From assembly GCF_021698975.1 (NCBI RefSeq), contig NZ_SSXA01000045.1:1-52953 (forward strand): DNA of 52,953 nt. The letters are read 5' to 3'. Origin of the DNA: Blastococcus sp. KM273128. Its GTDB lineage: Bacteria; Actinomycetota; Actinomycetes; Mycobacteriales; Geodermatophilaceae. The position numbers and the translations under genes were made by a program. Positions 17,366 through 25,887 of the stretch are shown one piece after another; positions within the stretch are counted from its first letter, which is position 1, and every line of letters begins with the position of its first letter. The notes beneath the pieces were generated by a model. That model saw only the letters and a list, made by a program, of their open reading frames with translations. It was not told where the DNA came from and searched no databases.

Positions 17366-18412
17366 ATGTCCGAGGCAGCACTGTCCCCGACCCCCTTGCC
17401 GGTGCTGGGTCCGGTCGTGCCGCCGTGGCCGGGGGGCGGGGTGCCGGTCCGCGGCGGCGAGGTGTTCGTGCGCCGCACGCCGTGGACGGGCCCGGTCGGG
17501 GACGGCGCGGCTGCGGACGCGCCACGGGAGCGGGCGCTCTACGTGCACGGCCTCGGCGGCGCCTCCACCAACTGGACCGACCTCGCGGCTCTGCTCGCCG
17601 TGCGATTCGACGGCTGGGCGGTGGACCTGCCCGGCTTCGGGCGCTCGGGCCCCCCGGCGCGCGGCGGGTACTCCGTCCGCGGCCACGTCCGCGCCGTCGT
17701 CGACGTCCTCGAGCACGTCGTCGCCGAGCCCGGCCCGGGTGAGGGCCGCCCGGTGCACCTGGTCGGCAACTCCCTCGGCGGGCTGGTCAGCCTGCTGGTC
17801 GCGGCCCGGCGCCCGGACCTCGTGGCGACGCTGACGCTGGTGTCCCCGGCCATGCCGGTGTACCGGGTGCCGCCGGCGTTCAGCCGGGCGCTGCTGCTCC
17901 TGCTGGTCCCCGGCGTCCCGGCGCTCGCCGAGCGCCGGCTGGCCGCCGTGACGCCCGACCAGAACGTCCGGTCGATGGTGCGGATGTGCTTCGGCGACCC
18001 GGGTGCGGTGCCCCGGGAGCGGCTGGAGCAGGCGGTCCGGGAGATGCACGAGCGGGCCGAGCAGCCCTGGGCCGACCGCGCGCTCGCCCGCAGCATGCGC
18101 GGCCTGATCACCTCCTACCTGCGGCTCGGCCCGGCCAACGCCTGGCGGGCGGCCCGGGGGCTGCGGATGCCCGTCCTGGTCGTCTGGGGCGACCGCGACC
18201 GGCTCGTCGACGCGGCGCTCGCCCCGCGGCTGGCCGCGACCGTGCCCGACGGCCGGCTCCTCCTGCTCGAGGGCGTCGGCCACGTCGCGATGCTCGAAGC
18301 CGCGGAGCCCACGGCCCGCGCGGTGCTCGGCATGGTCGAGGACCGGTCCGGCGGGCCGGGCGTGGCGGAGCCGCCGGCTGTCGCCGAGAGCCCACGCAGC
18401 GTGAGACCCTGA
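17366..18412 (+). CDS. Alpha/beta hydrolase
   Basis: A 348-aa alpha/beta hydrolase. ALYVHGLGGASTNW supplies the oxyanion loop, LVGNSLGGL is the nucleophile elbow (GNSLGG), VVWGDRDRLVD carries the acid and GVGHVAMLEAAEP the catalytic His. It is a C-C hydrolase/lipase-like member; the substrate is not predictable. N-terminal Pro-rich residues before VRGGEVFVRRT may be flexible. It may be controlled by the divergent TetR gene. Confidence 0.85.
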   Translation: MSEAALSPTPLPVLGPVVPPWPGGGVPVRGGEVFVRRTPWTGPVGDGAAADAPRERALYVHGLGGASTNWTDLAALLAVRFDGWAVDLPGFGRSGPPARGGYSVRGHVRAVVDVLEHVVAEPGPGEGRPVHLVGNSLGGLVSLLVAARRPDLVATLTLVSPAMPVYRVPPAFSRALLLLLVPGVPALAERRLAAVTPDQNVRSMVRMCFGDPGAVPRERLEQAVREMHERAEQPWADRALARSMRGLITSYLRLGPANAWRAARGLRMPVLVVWGDRDRLVDAALAPRLAATVPDGRLLLLEGVGHVAMLEAAEPTARAVLGMVEDRSGGPGVAEPPAVAESPRSVRP

Positions 18413-18452
18413 GCGCACCGGGGGACGGAGCGAGCGAGCGGGGAGGCGGCCG

Positions 18453-19087
18453 GTGGGAGGACGTCTGACCGACGGCCGTCCCGTGGCCCGCCCCGGTCAG
18501 CCCCCGCAGCGGCGGCCCGCGCCGCCCCGGCGGATCGACCGCAGCCGCCGCGGCCGGCTGCGCCGGTTCGTGCGGCGCCACGGGTGGCGGGCCTACGCGA
18601 TCCCGGTGCTCGCGGTGGCCACCGTCGCCGTCCTCGTCGACCTCGTGCTGAACCCGCCGGGCGCGACGCCCACCGCCCCGGCTGCCGGCGGCACCTCCGC
18701 CCCCGCGGCTCCCACCACCACCGGTGGGGCAGCGGCGGGCGCCTGTCCTTCCAGCGGGTGGGTGCGGGCGCGGCGTTCGACTTCCGGGTGAGCCTGGTCA
18801 GCCCCGGGAGCATGGAGACCTACTGCCCGGGCGTGGGCACCGGCGGGTACACCTCCTGCCGCTACGGGGACCGGGCCGTGATCAACCTCGCCCGGTGGGC
18901 GACCGCCGTCCCGCACTACGAGGGCGACGTCGCCACCTACCGGCGCTACGTGGTCAACCACGAGGTCGGCCACGTCCTGGGCAACGGCCACGTGCGGTGC
19001 CCCGGGCCCGGGCAGCCCGCCCCGGTCATGCAGCAGCAGACGCTGGACCTGCAGGGGTGCGCGCGGAACGCCTGGCCCTACCCCTGA
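18453..19087 (+). pseudogene. DUF3152 metalloprotease-like gene, broken by deletion and frameshift
   Basis: Frame 1 (GTG 18453 with GGGAGG upstream, to the stop at 18789) encodes a basic N-terminus, one TM segment (YAIPVLAVATVAVLVDLVL) and a Thr/Ala-rich linker, then loses homology. A second frame, open to 19087, encodes the C-terminal DUF3152 half: LSFQRVG, FRVSLVSPGS, VINLARWA and the zinc motif NHEVGHVLGNGH, ending WPYP. The segment that normally begins the domain (by recollection about 50-60 aa) is missing between the two, so a simple one-base error cannot restore a full domain. Intact homologues (Rv3207c-like) are membrane-anchored proteins. Most likely a recent deletion; an assembly error is the alternative. 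Confidence 0.7.
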
Positions 19088-19096
19088 CGACCTCCG

Positions 19097-19121
19097 CGAT
19101 GATCAGGTGGCCTGATCATCG
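19097..19121. terminator. Hairpin after the DUF3152 remnant
   Basis: A perfect 11-bp stem (19097-19107 with 19111-19121) and a 3-nt loop lie 10 bp after the stop. The arm contains GATGATCAGG and is less GC-rich than usual. It is either a terminator or a dispersed palindromic element. Confidence 0.6.
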
Positions 19122-19122
19122 A

Positions 19123-19158
19123 GCGTCCTCCCGCACCGTCCGCGGTGAGGGAGGACGC
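19123..19158. repeat. Second inverted repeat upstream of moeZ
   Basis: GCGTCCTCCC (19123-19132) and GGGAGGACGC (19149-19158) form a 10-bp stem immediately after the preceding hairpin. It lies upstream of the moeZ promoter candidate. Confidence 0.5.
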
Positions 19159-19212
19159 GCTGCGGCGGGGGAGGACGGCGGGGGAGCCGGCGGCAGCCGG
19201 CCCCGGACGGTG

Positions 19213-19238
19213 GGAATCCCGCTGCGTGTCAGGCTGTT
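19213..19238 (+). promoter_or_regulatory. SigR/SigH-type ECF promoter of moeZ
   Basis: GGAAT (19213-19217), exactly 18 nt, then GTT (19236-19238). This is the full SigR consensus for disulfide-stress genes in Streptomyces and close to mycobacterial SigH sites. Transcription would start near 19245, about 48 nt before the moeZ start codon. Confidence 0.7.
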
Positions 19239-19293
19239 GTCCGCGTGAACGACGGCTCTCGGGCCGCTGTCTGCTGATCAGAGGAGCCAACCC

Positions 19294-20454
19294 GTGTCCC
19301 TGCCACCCCTGGTGGAGCCCGCCGCCGATCTTTCGATCGACGAGGTCCGCCGCTACAGCCGCCACCTGATCATCCCCGACGTCGGCATGGACGGTCAGAA
19401 GCGCCTGAAGAACGCCAAGGTGCTGGCCGTCGGCGCCGGTGGCCTCGGCTCGCCGGTGCTGATGTACCTGGCCGCGGCCGGGGTCGGCACCCTCGGCATC
19501 GTCGAGTTCGACGTCGTCGACGAGTCCAACCTGCAGCGCCAGATCATCCACGGGCAGTCCGACGTCGGCCGGTCCAAGGCCGAGAGCGCGCGCGACTCCA
19601 TCAAGGAGATCAACCCGCTGATCGACGTCCGGCTGCACGAGACGCGGCTGGACAGCGACAACGTGCTCGACATCTTCAGCCAGTACGACCTGATCGTCGA
19701 CGGCACCGACAACTTCGCCACCCGCTACCTGGTCAACGACGCCTGCGTGCTGCTGGGCAAGCCGTACGTGTGGGGCTCGATCTACCGGTTCGACGGCCAG
19801 GTCTCGGTCTTCTGGGACGAGCACGGTCCCAACTACCGCGACCTCTACCCGGTGCCCCCGCCGCCCGGCATGGTCCCCAGCTGCGCCGAGGGCGGCGTGC
19901 TCGGCGTGCTGTGCGCGACGGTCGGCGCGATCCAGGCCACCGAGGCGGTCAAGCTGATCACCGGTGTCGGTGAGACGCTGCTCGGCCGGCTCATGGTCTA
20001 CGACGCCCTGGAGATGACCTTCCGCACCATCAAGGTGCGCAAGGACCCCGAGGGCGAGCCGATCACCGGCCTCATCGACTACGAGGCGTTCTGCGGCGTC
20101 GTCTCCGAGGAGGCGCAGCTGGCGGCCGCCGGCTCGACGATCACCGTCGACGAGCTCAAGGACATGATGGACGCCGGCAAGGAGTTCGAGCTGATCGACG
20201 TCCGCGAGCCCAACGAGTACGAGATCGTGTCGATCCCGGGCGCGAAGCTCGTCCCCAAGGACGAGATCCTCTCCGGCCGGGCGCTGTCCTCGCTGCCGCA
20301 GGACAAGCCGATCGTGCTGCACTGCAAGACCGGTGTCCGGTCCGCCGAGGCGCTCGCCGCCATCAAGAACGCGGGCTTCTCCGACGCCGTGCACGTCCAG
20401 GGCGGCGTGACGGCGTGGGCCACCCGCATCGACAAGGCGCTGCCGACCTACTGA
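19294..20454 (+). CDS. moeZ: Adenylyltransferase/sulfurtransferase MoeZ
   Basis: A 386-aa fusion of a ThiF/MoeB-type adenylation domain (ATP motif GAGGLGSPVLMYLAAAGVG at about residue 48) and a C-terminal rhodanese domain with the active loop CKTGVRS (Cys344). It adenylates the C-terminal Gly of sulfur-carrier proteins (MoaD, CysO, ThiS) and hands on sulfur for molybdopterin, cysteine and thiamine-type pathways. Length and both domains are typical of actinobacterial MoeZ. GTG start with AGAGGAG a few nt upstream. The upstream ECF-type promoter suggests induction by thiol oxidation. Confidence 0.95.
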   Translation: MSLPPLVEPAADLSIDEVRRYSRHLIIPDVGMDGQKRLKNAKVLAVGAGGLGSPVLMYLAAAGVGTLGIVEFDVVDESNLQRQIIHGQSDVGRSKAESARDSIKEINPLIDVRLHETRLDSDNVLDIFSQYDLIVDGTDNFATRYLVNDACVLLGKPYVWGSIYRFDGQVSVFWDEHGPNYRDLYPVPPPPGMVPSCAEGGVLGVLCATVGAIQATEAVKLITGVGETLLGRLMVYDALEMTFRTIKVRKDPEGEPITGLIDYEAFCGVVSEEAQLAAAGSTITVDELKDMMDAGKEFELIDVREPNEYEIVSIPGAKLVPKDEILSGRALSSLPQDKPIVLHCKTGVRSAEALAAIKNAGFSDAVHVQGGVTAWATRIDKALPTY

Positions 20455-20613
20455 AAGGACCTCGTCCCTCCCCACGACACGCTCCGCGCGCCGCGGGGCC
20501 CTGGGACGAGGCCGTTCCAGGCCCTCACCGAGGGCCGTTCCAGCACGTCACCGGGGCCCGGTCTGTTTCTCCACGGGGAGGCGGGCCGGGCCCTCGGCAT
20601 GTGTACTGACGCC

Positions 20614-21198
20614 ATGGCCGACTTCTCGCACGTGGAGCTCCTGGAGCTCTTCCAGCGGGCCCAGAACCAGTTCACCGACCGGGTCGACGCGGTCGAGCCG
20701 GGGCAGTGGGACGACGAGTCGCTGCCCGGCTGGACCGTGGCCGACCTGGTGGCGCACCTGGTGAACGAGGCGCTCTGGGTACCGCCGCTGCTGGCCGGCG
20801 AGCCGGTGGACCTGATCGAGGGTCGTTTCCCGGACAGCACCGAGGACCTGCTGGGCGACGACCCCCTCCTCGGGTGGGAGTCCGCCGCCGACGCCGCCCT
20901 GGCGGCCTTCGCCGCGGACGACGCCCTGCGGCACACCGTCCACCTCTCGCGCGGGCCGACACCGGCGGGCGAGTACATCTTCGAGATGGCCACCGACCTC
21001 ACCGTGCACGCCTGGGACCTCGCCCGCGCCACCCGCGGGGACACCGAGCTCGACGGCGAGCTGGTGACGGCCGCGCTCGTGTACGCCGAGCGGCTCCCCG
21101 ACGGCGGTGTGCCCGGGCTGTTCGCCCCGCCGCTGGACGTCCCGCCGTCGGCCGCCCCGCAGACCCGGCTGCTGGCCCGGTTCGGCCGGCGCGGCTGA
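20614..21198 (+). CDS. Mycothiol-dependent maleylpyruvate isomerase-like (DinB fold) protein
   Basis: A 194-aa four-helix DinB-superfamily protein of the TIGR03086/MDMPI type. WTVADLVAHLVNEALW carries the first conserved His of the metal site and FEMATDLTVHAWDLARAT the second, the usual positions for a zinc-dependent, mycothiol-using enzyme. The specific substrate is unknown; these are often annotated as metal-binding proteins. I start at 20614 (MADFSHVELL) because homologues begin there; 20599 would add five residues. It is codirectional with moeZ after about 160 bp. Confidence 0.8.
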   Translation: MADFSHVELLELFQRAQNQFTDRVDAVEPGQWDDESLPGWTVADLVAHLVNEALWVPPLLAGEPVDLIEGRFPDSTEDLLGDDPLLGWESAADAALAAFAADDALRHTVHLSRGPTPAGEYIFEMATDLTVHAWDLARATRGDTELDGELVTAALVYAERLPDGGVPGLFAPPLDVPPSAAPQTRLLARFGRRG

Positions 21199-21279
21199 AG
21201 CGTGCCGGGCGGTCGTCCGGACCCACGTCCCGCGTCCGCGGACGCCCGGGTCCGGGGCGTCGCTTGCCATGATCGGGGC

Positions 21280-21609
21280 GTGACCCCGGACCCGAGGGAC
21301 GTCGACGAGGCGGTGTTCGACGTCGTCGAGCGGATCCCGCCCGGACGGGTCAGCAGCTACGGGGCGATCGGCGAGCTGGTGGGTGTCGGGCCCCGCAGGG
21401 TGGCCCGGGCGCTGGCGCAGGGAGGCGCGGCGGTGCCCTGGTACCGCGTCGTCCGCGCCGACGGCTCGGCCGCCGAGCCGGTGCGCGCCCGCCAGCTGGA
21501 GCTGCTGGCCGCCGAGGGCGTGCCGGCGCGGAACGGCAAGGTGGACCTGGCGGCCGTCGGCTGGCCCGACCGGGCGGCACCGGCACGGCGCCGTCCACCT
21601 GCGGGATGA
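21280..21609 (+). CDS. Alkyltransferase-like (ATL/MGMT-family) DNA repair protein
   Basis: A 109-aa protein matching the DNA-binding half of O6-alkylguanine-DNA alkyltransferase: VFDVVERIPPGRVSSYGAIG, GPRRVARAL and the arginine-finger region. The active-site PCHR is PWYR, so the alkyl-accepting cysteine is missing, as in ATL proteins, which bind O6-alkylguanine and hand lesions to nucleotide excision repair. It corresponds in position to the Rv3204 gene as I recall it and sits just upstream of the adnAB locus. GTG at 21280 is preferred; an earlier in-frame start adds unconserved residues. Confidence 0.85.
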   Translation: MTPDPRDVDEAVFDVVERIPPGRVSSYGAIGELVGVGPRRVARALAQGGAAVPWYRVVRADGSAAEPVRARQLELLAAEGVPARNGKVDLAAVGWPDRAAPARRRPPAG

Positions 21610-21681
21610 TCACGGCCGGGGTGGGATCGCCCCGCAGGGCGATGCGCGCGGACGGCGGCGCGCGGTGAGCTGGTCAGCGTG

Positions 21682-22449
21682 ATGGCACACCTCGAGGAGC
21701 AGCCCCGGACCTCCGCCCCGGCAGCATCCCGGCCCCGGCGGTCGCGCGGCGCCCGCATCCGGCGGGCCGGCCTCCGGTCGCTGGGCGGCCTGCTCGTCCT
21801 GCTGCTGGCGGCGTTCGCCGTCGGCTGGGCGGCGACGCCCGGGGTGGCCGACGCCGAGCAGCGGGTGGCGGCCCGGCTGGCGGCGCTCGGCGGCACGCCG
21901 ACGACGGGGGAGGTGCCGGGGCGGATCGCCGCCGCGCTGCTGGCCACCGAGGACAGCCGGTTCGGCTCCCACCCGGGCATCGACTGGCGCGGGGCGCTCC
22001 GGGCGCCGCTCGGCGTCGTCGTCGGCCGGGACCTCGGTGGCTCGACGATCCAGCAGCAGCTGGCGCGTGTCCTCTACGAGGACGGCGCGATCGACACCGG
22101 CGCCCGGGCCCGCTCGGTGGTCCTCGCCGTCAAGCTCGACCGGGCGTGGAGCGACGAGCAGCTCCTGCGCATGTACCTGGACGCCGTGTACTTCGGCCAC
22201 GGCTTCCACGGGGTGCAGGCCGCGGCCGAGGGCTACTTCGGGCTGGCCCCCGCCGAGCTGGACTGGGCGCAGGCGACCGTCCTGGTGGGGCTCGTGCAGG
22301 CACCCAGCGCCTACGACCCGCTGGCGCACCCTGAGCTCGCGGCCGCGCGGCAGGGGCACGTGCTCGACCGGCTGGTCGCCGTGGGCACCCTGACCCGGGC
22401 CGAGGCCGACGCGATCGCGGCCGAACCGTGGCATCTCACAGCCGGATGA
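21682..22449 (+). CDS. Monofunctional peptidoglycan glycosyltransferase (GT51)
   Basis: A 255-aa protein with an Arg-rich cytoplasmic N-terminus, one TM segment (LGGLLVLLLAAFAVGWAA) and a GT51 domain. The catalytic Glu is in ATEDSRFGSHPGIDW, followed by GGSTIQQQLARVLY, KLDRAWSDEQLLRMYLD and YFGHGFHGVQAAAEGYFG. It polymerises lipid II into glycan strands outside the membrane; no penicillin-binding domain follows, so it is the monofunctional (MtgA-like) type, with normal length. ATG at 21682 or the GTG just before it is the start. Confidence 0.9.
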   Translation: MAHLEEQPRTSAPAASRPRRSRGARIRRAGLRSLGGLLVLLLAAFAVGWAATPGVADAEQRVAARLAALGGTPTTGEVPGRIAAALLATEDSRFGSHPGIDWRGALRAPLGVVVGRDLGGSTIQQQLARVLYEDGAIDTGARARSVVLAVKLDRAWSDEQLLRMYLDAVYFGHGFHGVQAAAEGYFGLAPAELDWAQATVLVGLVQAPSAYDPLAHPELAAARQGHVLDRLVAVGTLTRAEADAIAAEPWHLTAG

Positions 22450-22485
22450 CTCCAGTTCCGCGCCCGGGGTGCCGAGCACTAGGGC

Positions 22486-22647
22486 ATGAACACCATGGCG
22501 TGCCGGGCAGTGGCCCAGGCCGGGCTGGCGGCAGGGACCGCGTCGCTGGACGAGGAGCGGGCGTGGCCGCTGCTCCTGGTGGCCGGCTGGCTGACCACCG
22601 CGGCCGACCTGATGCTCGAGCAGTCCCTGCTGGACTCCCTGGCCTGA
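22486..22647 (+). CDS. Possible small protein (53 aa)
   Basis: A short open frame beginning MNTMACRAVAQAGLAAGT, with one amphipathic or membrane-like helix (AWPLLLVAGWLTTAADLML). It lies between the glycosyltransferase and adnA. G/C-ending codons and a clean frame favour coding, but there is no clear ribosome site. No family recognised. Confidence 0.4.
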   Translation: MNTMACRAVAQAGLAAGTASLDEERAWPLLLVAGWLTTAADLMLEQSLLDSLA

Positions 22648-22704
22648 CCCGCCCGTCCCGCCCGCCGTCCCGAGATCGTCGTACCCCCGTGCTTCCATCG
22701 AGAG

Positions 22705-25700
22705 GTGGCGCAGCGCGGGGGTGAGGGCGGTCCGGTCTACCGGCTGCTGCCGGGGGAGCCGCCCCGCAGCAGCGCGCCGGTGCTCGACCCGACGCAGCAG
22801 GCCGTCGTCGACCACCCCGGCGGGCCGCTCCTCGTGCTCGCCGGCCCCGGCACGGGCAAGACGACGACGATCGTCGAGGCCGTCGCCACGCGCATCGACG
22901 CCGGCGTCGACCCCGAGCAGATCCTCGTCCTGACCTTCAGCCGCAAGGCCGCCGCCGAGCTTCGCACCCGCATCACCTCCCGGGTCGCCCGCACGATCCG
23001 CGAGCCGCTGGCGCGCACCTTCCACTCGTACGCCTACGGGGTGCTCCGCCGGGCCGCCGTCCTGCGGGGTGACCCGCCGCCCCGGCTGCTCACCTCGGCC
23101 GAGCAGGACGCCGTCGTCGCCGAGCTGCTGCGCGGTGACGCCGAGGGGGTGGGCACCGTCCGCTGGCCCGAGGAGCTCGCGCCGGCGCTCGGCACGGAGG
23201 GCTTCCGGGCGGAGCTCCGCGAGCTGCTGCTGCGGGCGACCGAGCGGGGCGTGGACGCCGAGCGGCTGGCCGCCTGGGGCCGGGAGGCCGGTCTCGAGCA
23301 CTGGGTGCACGCCGCGGCGTTCCAGCAGCAGTACGAGAACGTCAGCGACTTCTGGGTCGCCTCCCGCGGTGACGCCTCGGGCTACGACCCCGCGGAGCTG
23401 GTCCGCCAGGCCATCCTCGAGCTGACCGGAGACGCCGAGCTCCTCCGCCAGGAGCGCGAGCGCGCCCGCTGGCTGTTCGTCGACGAGTACCAGGACACCG
23501 ATCCCGCGCAGGTCGAGCTGCTGGAGCTGCTGGCCGGCGGCGGGGGCAACCTGGTGGCCGTCGGCGATCCCGACCAGTCCATCTACGCCTTCCGCGGCGC
23601 CGAGCCGCGGGGCATCGTCGAGTTCCCCGAGCGCTTCCGGCACACCGGCGGGCGGGCCGCGGGGCGGGTGTCGCTGGGCGTGTGCCGCCGCTCGGGCGCC
23701 GAGCTGCTCCGGGTCAGCCGGCAGGTGGCCGAGGGCCTGCCCGGCCCGTGGGAGCACCGCCGGTTGGCCGCGGGGGAGGGCACCCCGCCCGGCGAGGCCG
23801 AGGTGCACGTCTTCGGCTCGGCCTCGGTCGAGGCCGCCTACGTCGCCGACGTGCTGCGGCGGGCCCACCTGCTCGACGGCGTGCCCTGGTCGGGCATGGC
23901 CGTGGTGGTGCGCACCGCCGCGGTGCTGGGGCCGTTCCGCCGGGCACTGGCCTCGGCGGGGGTGCCGGTCGCCGTCTCCACCGACGAGCTGCCGCTGGCC
24001 GCCCAGCCCGCCGTCGCCCCGTTCCTGCACGCGCTCTCCGCGCTGCTGCCGGGCCCCGGTGGGGAACCCGCCGGCCTGGACGAGCCGGGCGCCGAGGCGC
24101 TGCTGACCTCGGCGCTGGGCGGGGCCACCGTGCTCGACCTCCGCCGGCTCCGCCGCGCCGTCCGCATCGCGCTCGCCCGGCAGGGGGTCGACGCCGCCGA
24201 GCGCGGTGCACCGCTGGCCGCCGCGCTCACCGACGCGGCGCTGCTGGAGGCGCTGCCCGAGCACGTCGCGCGCCCGGCGACCCGGGTGGCCGCGGTGCTG
24301 GACGCCGGCCGCTTCGCGCTCGCCGACGACGGCACCGCCGAGGACGTGCTGTGGGCGATGTGGCAGCGCAGCGGCCTGGCCTCCAGGTGGGCGCGGGCCA
24401 GCGCCGCCGGGGGTCCTTCCGGCGCCGTCGCCGACCGGGACCTCGACGCCGTGGTCGCGCTGTTCGACGCCGCCGCCGGCTTCGTCGACCGGCTGCCGTC
24501 GGCCGACGTCCGGGCATTCGTCGAGCACCTGTCCGCCCAGGAGCTGCCCGGTGACACCGGTGCGGCGCGGGCGGTCGCCGGCGAGACGGTCCGGCTGCTC
24601 ACCGCGCACGCCGCCAAGGGGCTGGAGTGGGACCTGGTCTGCGTGTCGGGGGTGCAGGAGGGCCTGTGGCCCGACCTGCGCGAGCGCGCCTCGCTGCTCG
24701 GCGCGGAGGTGCTCGTCGAGAAGGCGGCGGGCATCGACGGGGCGCGGACCGACCGCCGCACCCTGGCGCTGGCCGAGGAGCGGCGGCTGTTCTACGTGGC
24801 GTGCACCCGGGCCCGCCGGCGGCTGGTGGTCACCGCCGTGGAGGGCGCCCTCGACGGGGCCGACGCCGGCGCGACCGCCTCCCGCTTCCTCGACCTCGTG
24901 TCACCGCCGCCGCCCGACGGCCGGCCGCTCACCGAGCTGCCCCGCGCGCTCACCCTCCCCGCGCTCGTCGCGGAGCTCCGCCGGGCCGTCACCGACCCGC
25001 AGACCCCGCCCGCCCGGCGGTCGGCCGCCGCAGCCCTGCTGCGCCGGCTGGCCGACGAGGGCGTACCCGGTGCGGCGCCCGCCCGCTGGTGGGGGCTGGC
25101 GCCGCTGTCGGACGACGCCCCGCTGGTCGACGAGGAGCTGCCGGTGCGGGTGCGCCCGTCGGCGATCGAGACCTTCCAGCGCTGCCCGCTGCGCTGGGTG
25201 CTCGGCGCGGTCGGTGCCGAGGCCTCGCCGGATGCCACCCGCACCGTGGGCTCGGCGGTGCACGCGGTCGCCCAGCAGGTGGCCGAGGGGCTGCCCGCGG
25301 CCGACGCCCGCCCGGTGCTGGACGCCGAGCTCGACCAGCTCGACCTCGGCCCCGGCTGGGCCGACCAGCGGCAGCGGGTGCAGGCCCACGACATGCTCGA
25401 CCGGTTCCTGCGCTGGCACGCGGCCAATCCCCGGGAGCTGGTCGGCGCCGAGGTGGACTTCGACGTCGTCGTGGGGCGGGCGCGCATCCGCGGCCAGGTC
25501 GACCGGCTCGAGCGGGACGCGGAGGGGCGCCTGGTCGTCGTCGACCTCAAGACGGGGAAGACGGCGGCGAAGAACACCGAGGAGCACGGGCAGCTCGCGG
25601 CCTACCAGGTGGCGGTCGCAGCCGGCGCCTTCGAGCAGCACGGCACCGCCCCCGGGGGCGCGGCGCTGCTGCAGGTGGGCACCGGCGCCAAGGCCAAGGA

Positions 25701-25887
25701 GCAGCACCAGGAACCGCTGCCCGCCGACGTGCCGCTGGAGGGCACGTGGGCCGGGGAGCTCGTCGCGGAGGTGGGCGTCGGCATGGGCGCGGGGACGTTC
25801 GAGGTGCGCACCGGCACGCACTGCTCGCGCTGCCCGGCGCGGCGCAGCTGCCCGCTGCAGGAGCCCGGCCGGCAGGTGACCGGATGA
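22705..25887 (+). CDS. adnA: Helicase-nuclease subunit AdnA
   Basis: A 1060-aa UvrD-type helicase fused to a RecB-family nuclease. The N-terminus has GPGTGKT (about 47-53) and LTFSRKAAAELRTRI; later come VDEYQDTDP (Walker B region) and the AKGLEWDLV motif. The C-terminus holds the PD-(D/E)XK core (VDRLERDAEG then VVDLKTGKTA) and four cysteines (FQRCPLRW plus CSRCPARRSC), the Fe-S pattern of AdnA/AddB. With AdnB it forms the end-resecting complex that replaces RecBCD in actinobacteria. It overlaps adnB by ATGA, as expected for a fixed 1:1 complex. The GTG start has no well-placed ribosome site. Confidence 0.92.
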   Translation: MAQRGGEGGPVYRLLPGEPPRSSAPVLDPTQQAVVDHPGGPLLVLAGPGTGKTTTIVEAVATRIDAGVDPEQILVLTFSRKAAAELRTRITSRVARTIREPLARTFHSYAYGVLRRAAVLRGDPPPRLLTSAEQDAVVAELLRGDAEGVGTVRWPEELAPALGTEGFRAELRELLLRATERGVDAERLAAWGREAGLEHWVHAAAFQQQYENVSDFWVASRGDASGYDPAELVRQAILELTGDAELLRQERERARWLFVDEYQDTDPAQVELLELLAGGGGNLVAVGDPDQSIYAFRGAEPRGIVEFPERFRHTGGRAAGRVSLGVCRRSGAELLRVSRQVAEGLPGPWEHRRLAAGEGTPPGEAEVHVFGSASVEAAYVADVLRRAHLLDGVPWSGMAVVVRTAAVLGPFRRALASAGVPVAVSTDELPLAAQPAVAPFLHALSALLPGPGGEPAGLDEPGAEALLTSALGGATVLDLRRLRRAVRIALARQGVDAAERGAPLAAALTDAALLEALPEHVARPATRVAAVLDAGRFALADDGTAEDVLWAMWQRSGLASRWARASAAGGPSGAVADRDLDAVVALFDAAAGFVDRLPSADVRAFVEHLSAQELPGDTGAARAVAGETVRLLTAHAAKGLEWDLVCVSGVQEGLWPDLRERASLLGAEVLVEKAAGIDGARTDRRTLALAEERRLFYVACTRARRRLVVTAVEGALDGADAGATASRFLDLVSPPPPDGRPLTELPRALTLPALVAELRRAVTDPQTPPARRSAAAALLRRLADEGVPGAAPARWWGLAPLSDDAPLVDEELPVRVRPSAIETFQRCPLRWVLGAVGAEASPDATRTVGSAVHAVAQQVAEGLPAADARPVLDAELDQLDLGPGWADQRQRVQAHDMLDRFLRWHAANPRELVGAEVDFDVVVGRARIRGQVDRLERDAEGRLVVVDLKTGKTAAKNTEEHGQLAAYQVAVAAGAFEQHGTAPGGAALLQVGTGAKAKEQHQEPLPADVPLEGTWAGELVAEVGVGMGAGTFEVRTGTHCSRCPARRSCPLQEPGRQVTG

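Noticed and set aside
18584..18740. Independent start for the second frame of the DUF3152 region
   Set aside because: Its first 50 residues are a shadow of frame 1 and there is no ribosome site; homology begins only at LSFQRVG.
19122..19293. A riboswitch in the moeZ leader
   Set aside because: The promoter candidate lies downstream of the hairpins, so they would not be in the moeZ transcript, and no known aptamer core is visible.
21610..24609. A 999-codon open frame on the minus strand opposite adnA
   Set aside because: It is rich in Arg/Gly/Pro/His repeats and mirrors the adnA codon pattern; such antisense frames are a by-product of very high GC. The plus strand has full AdnA motifs.
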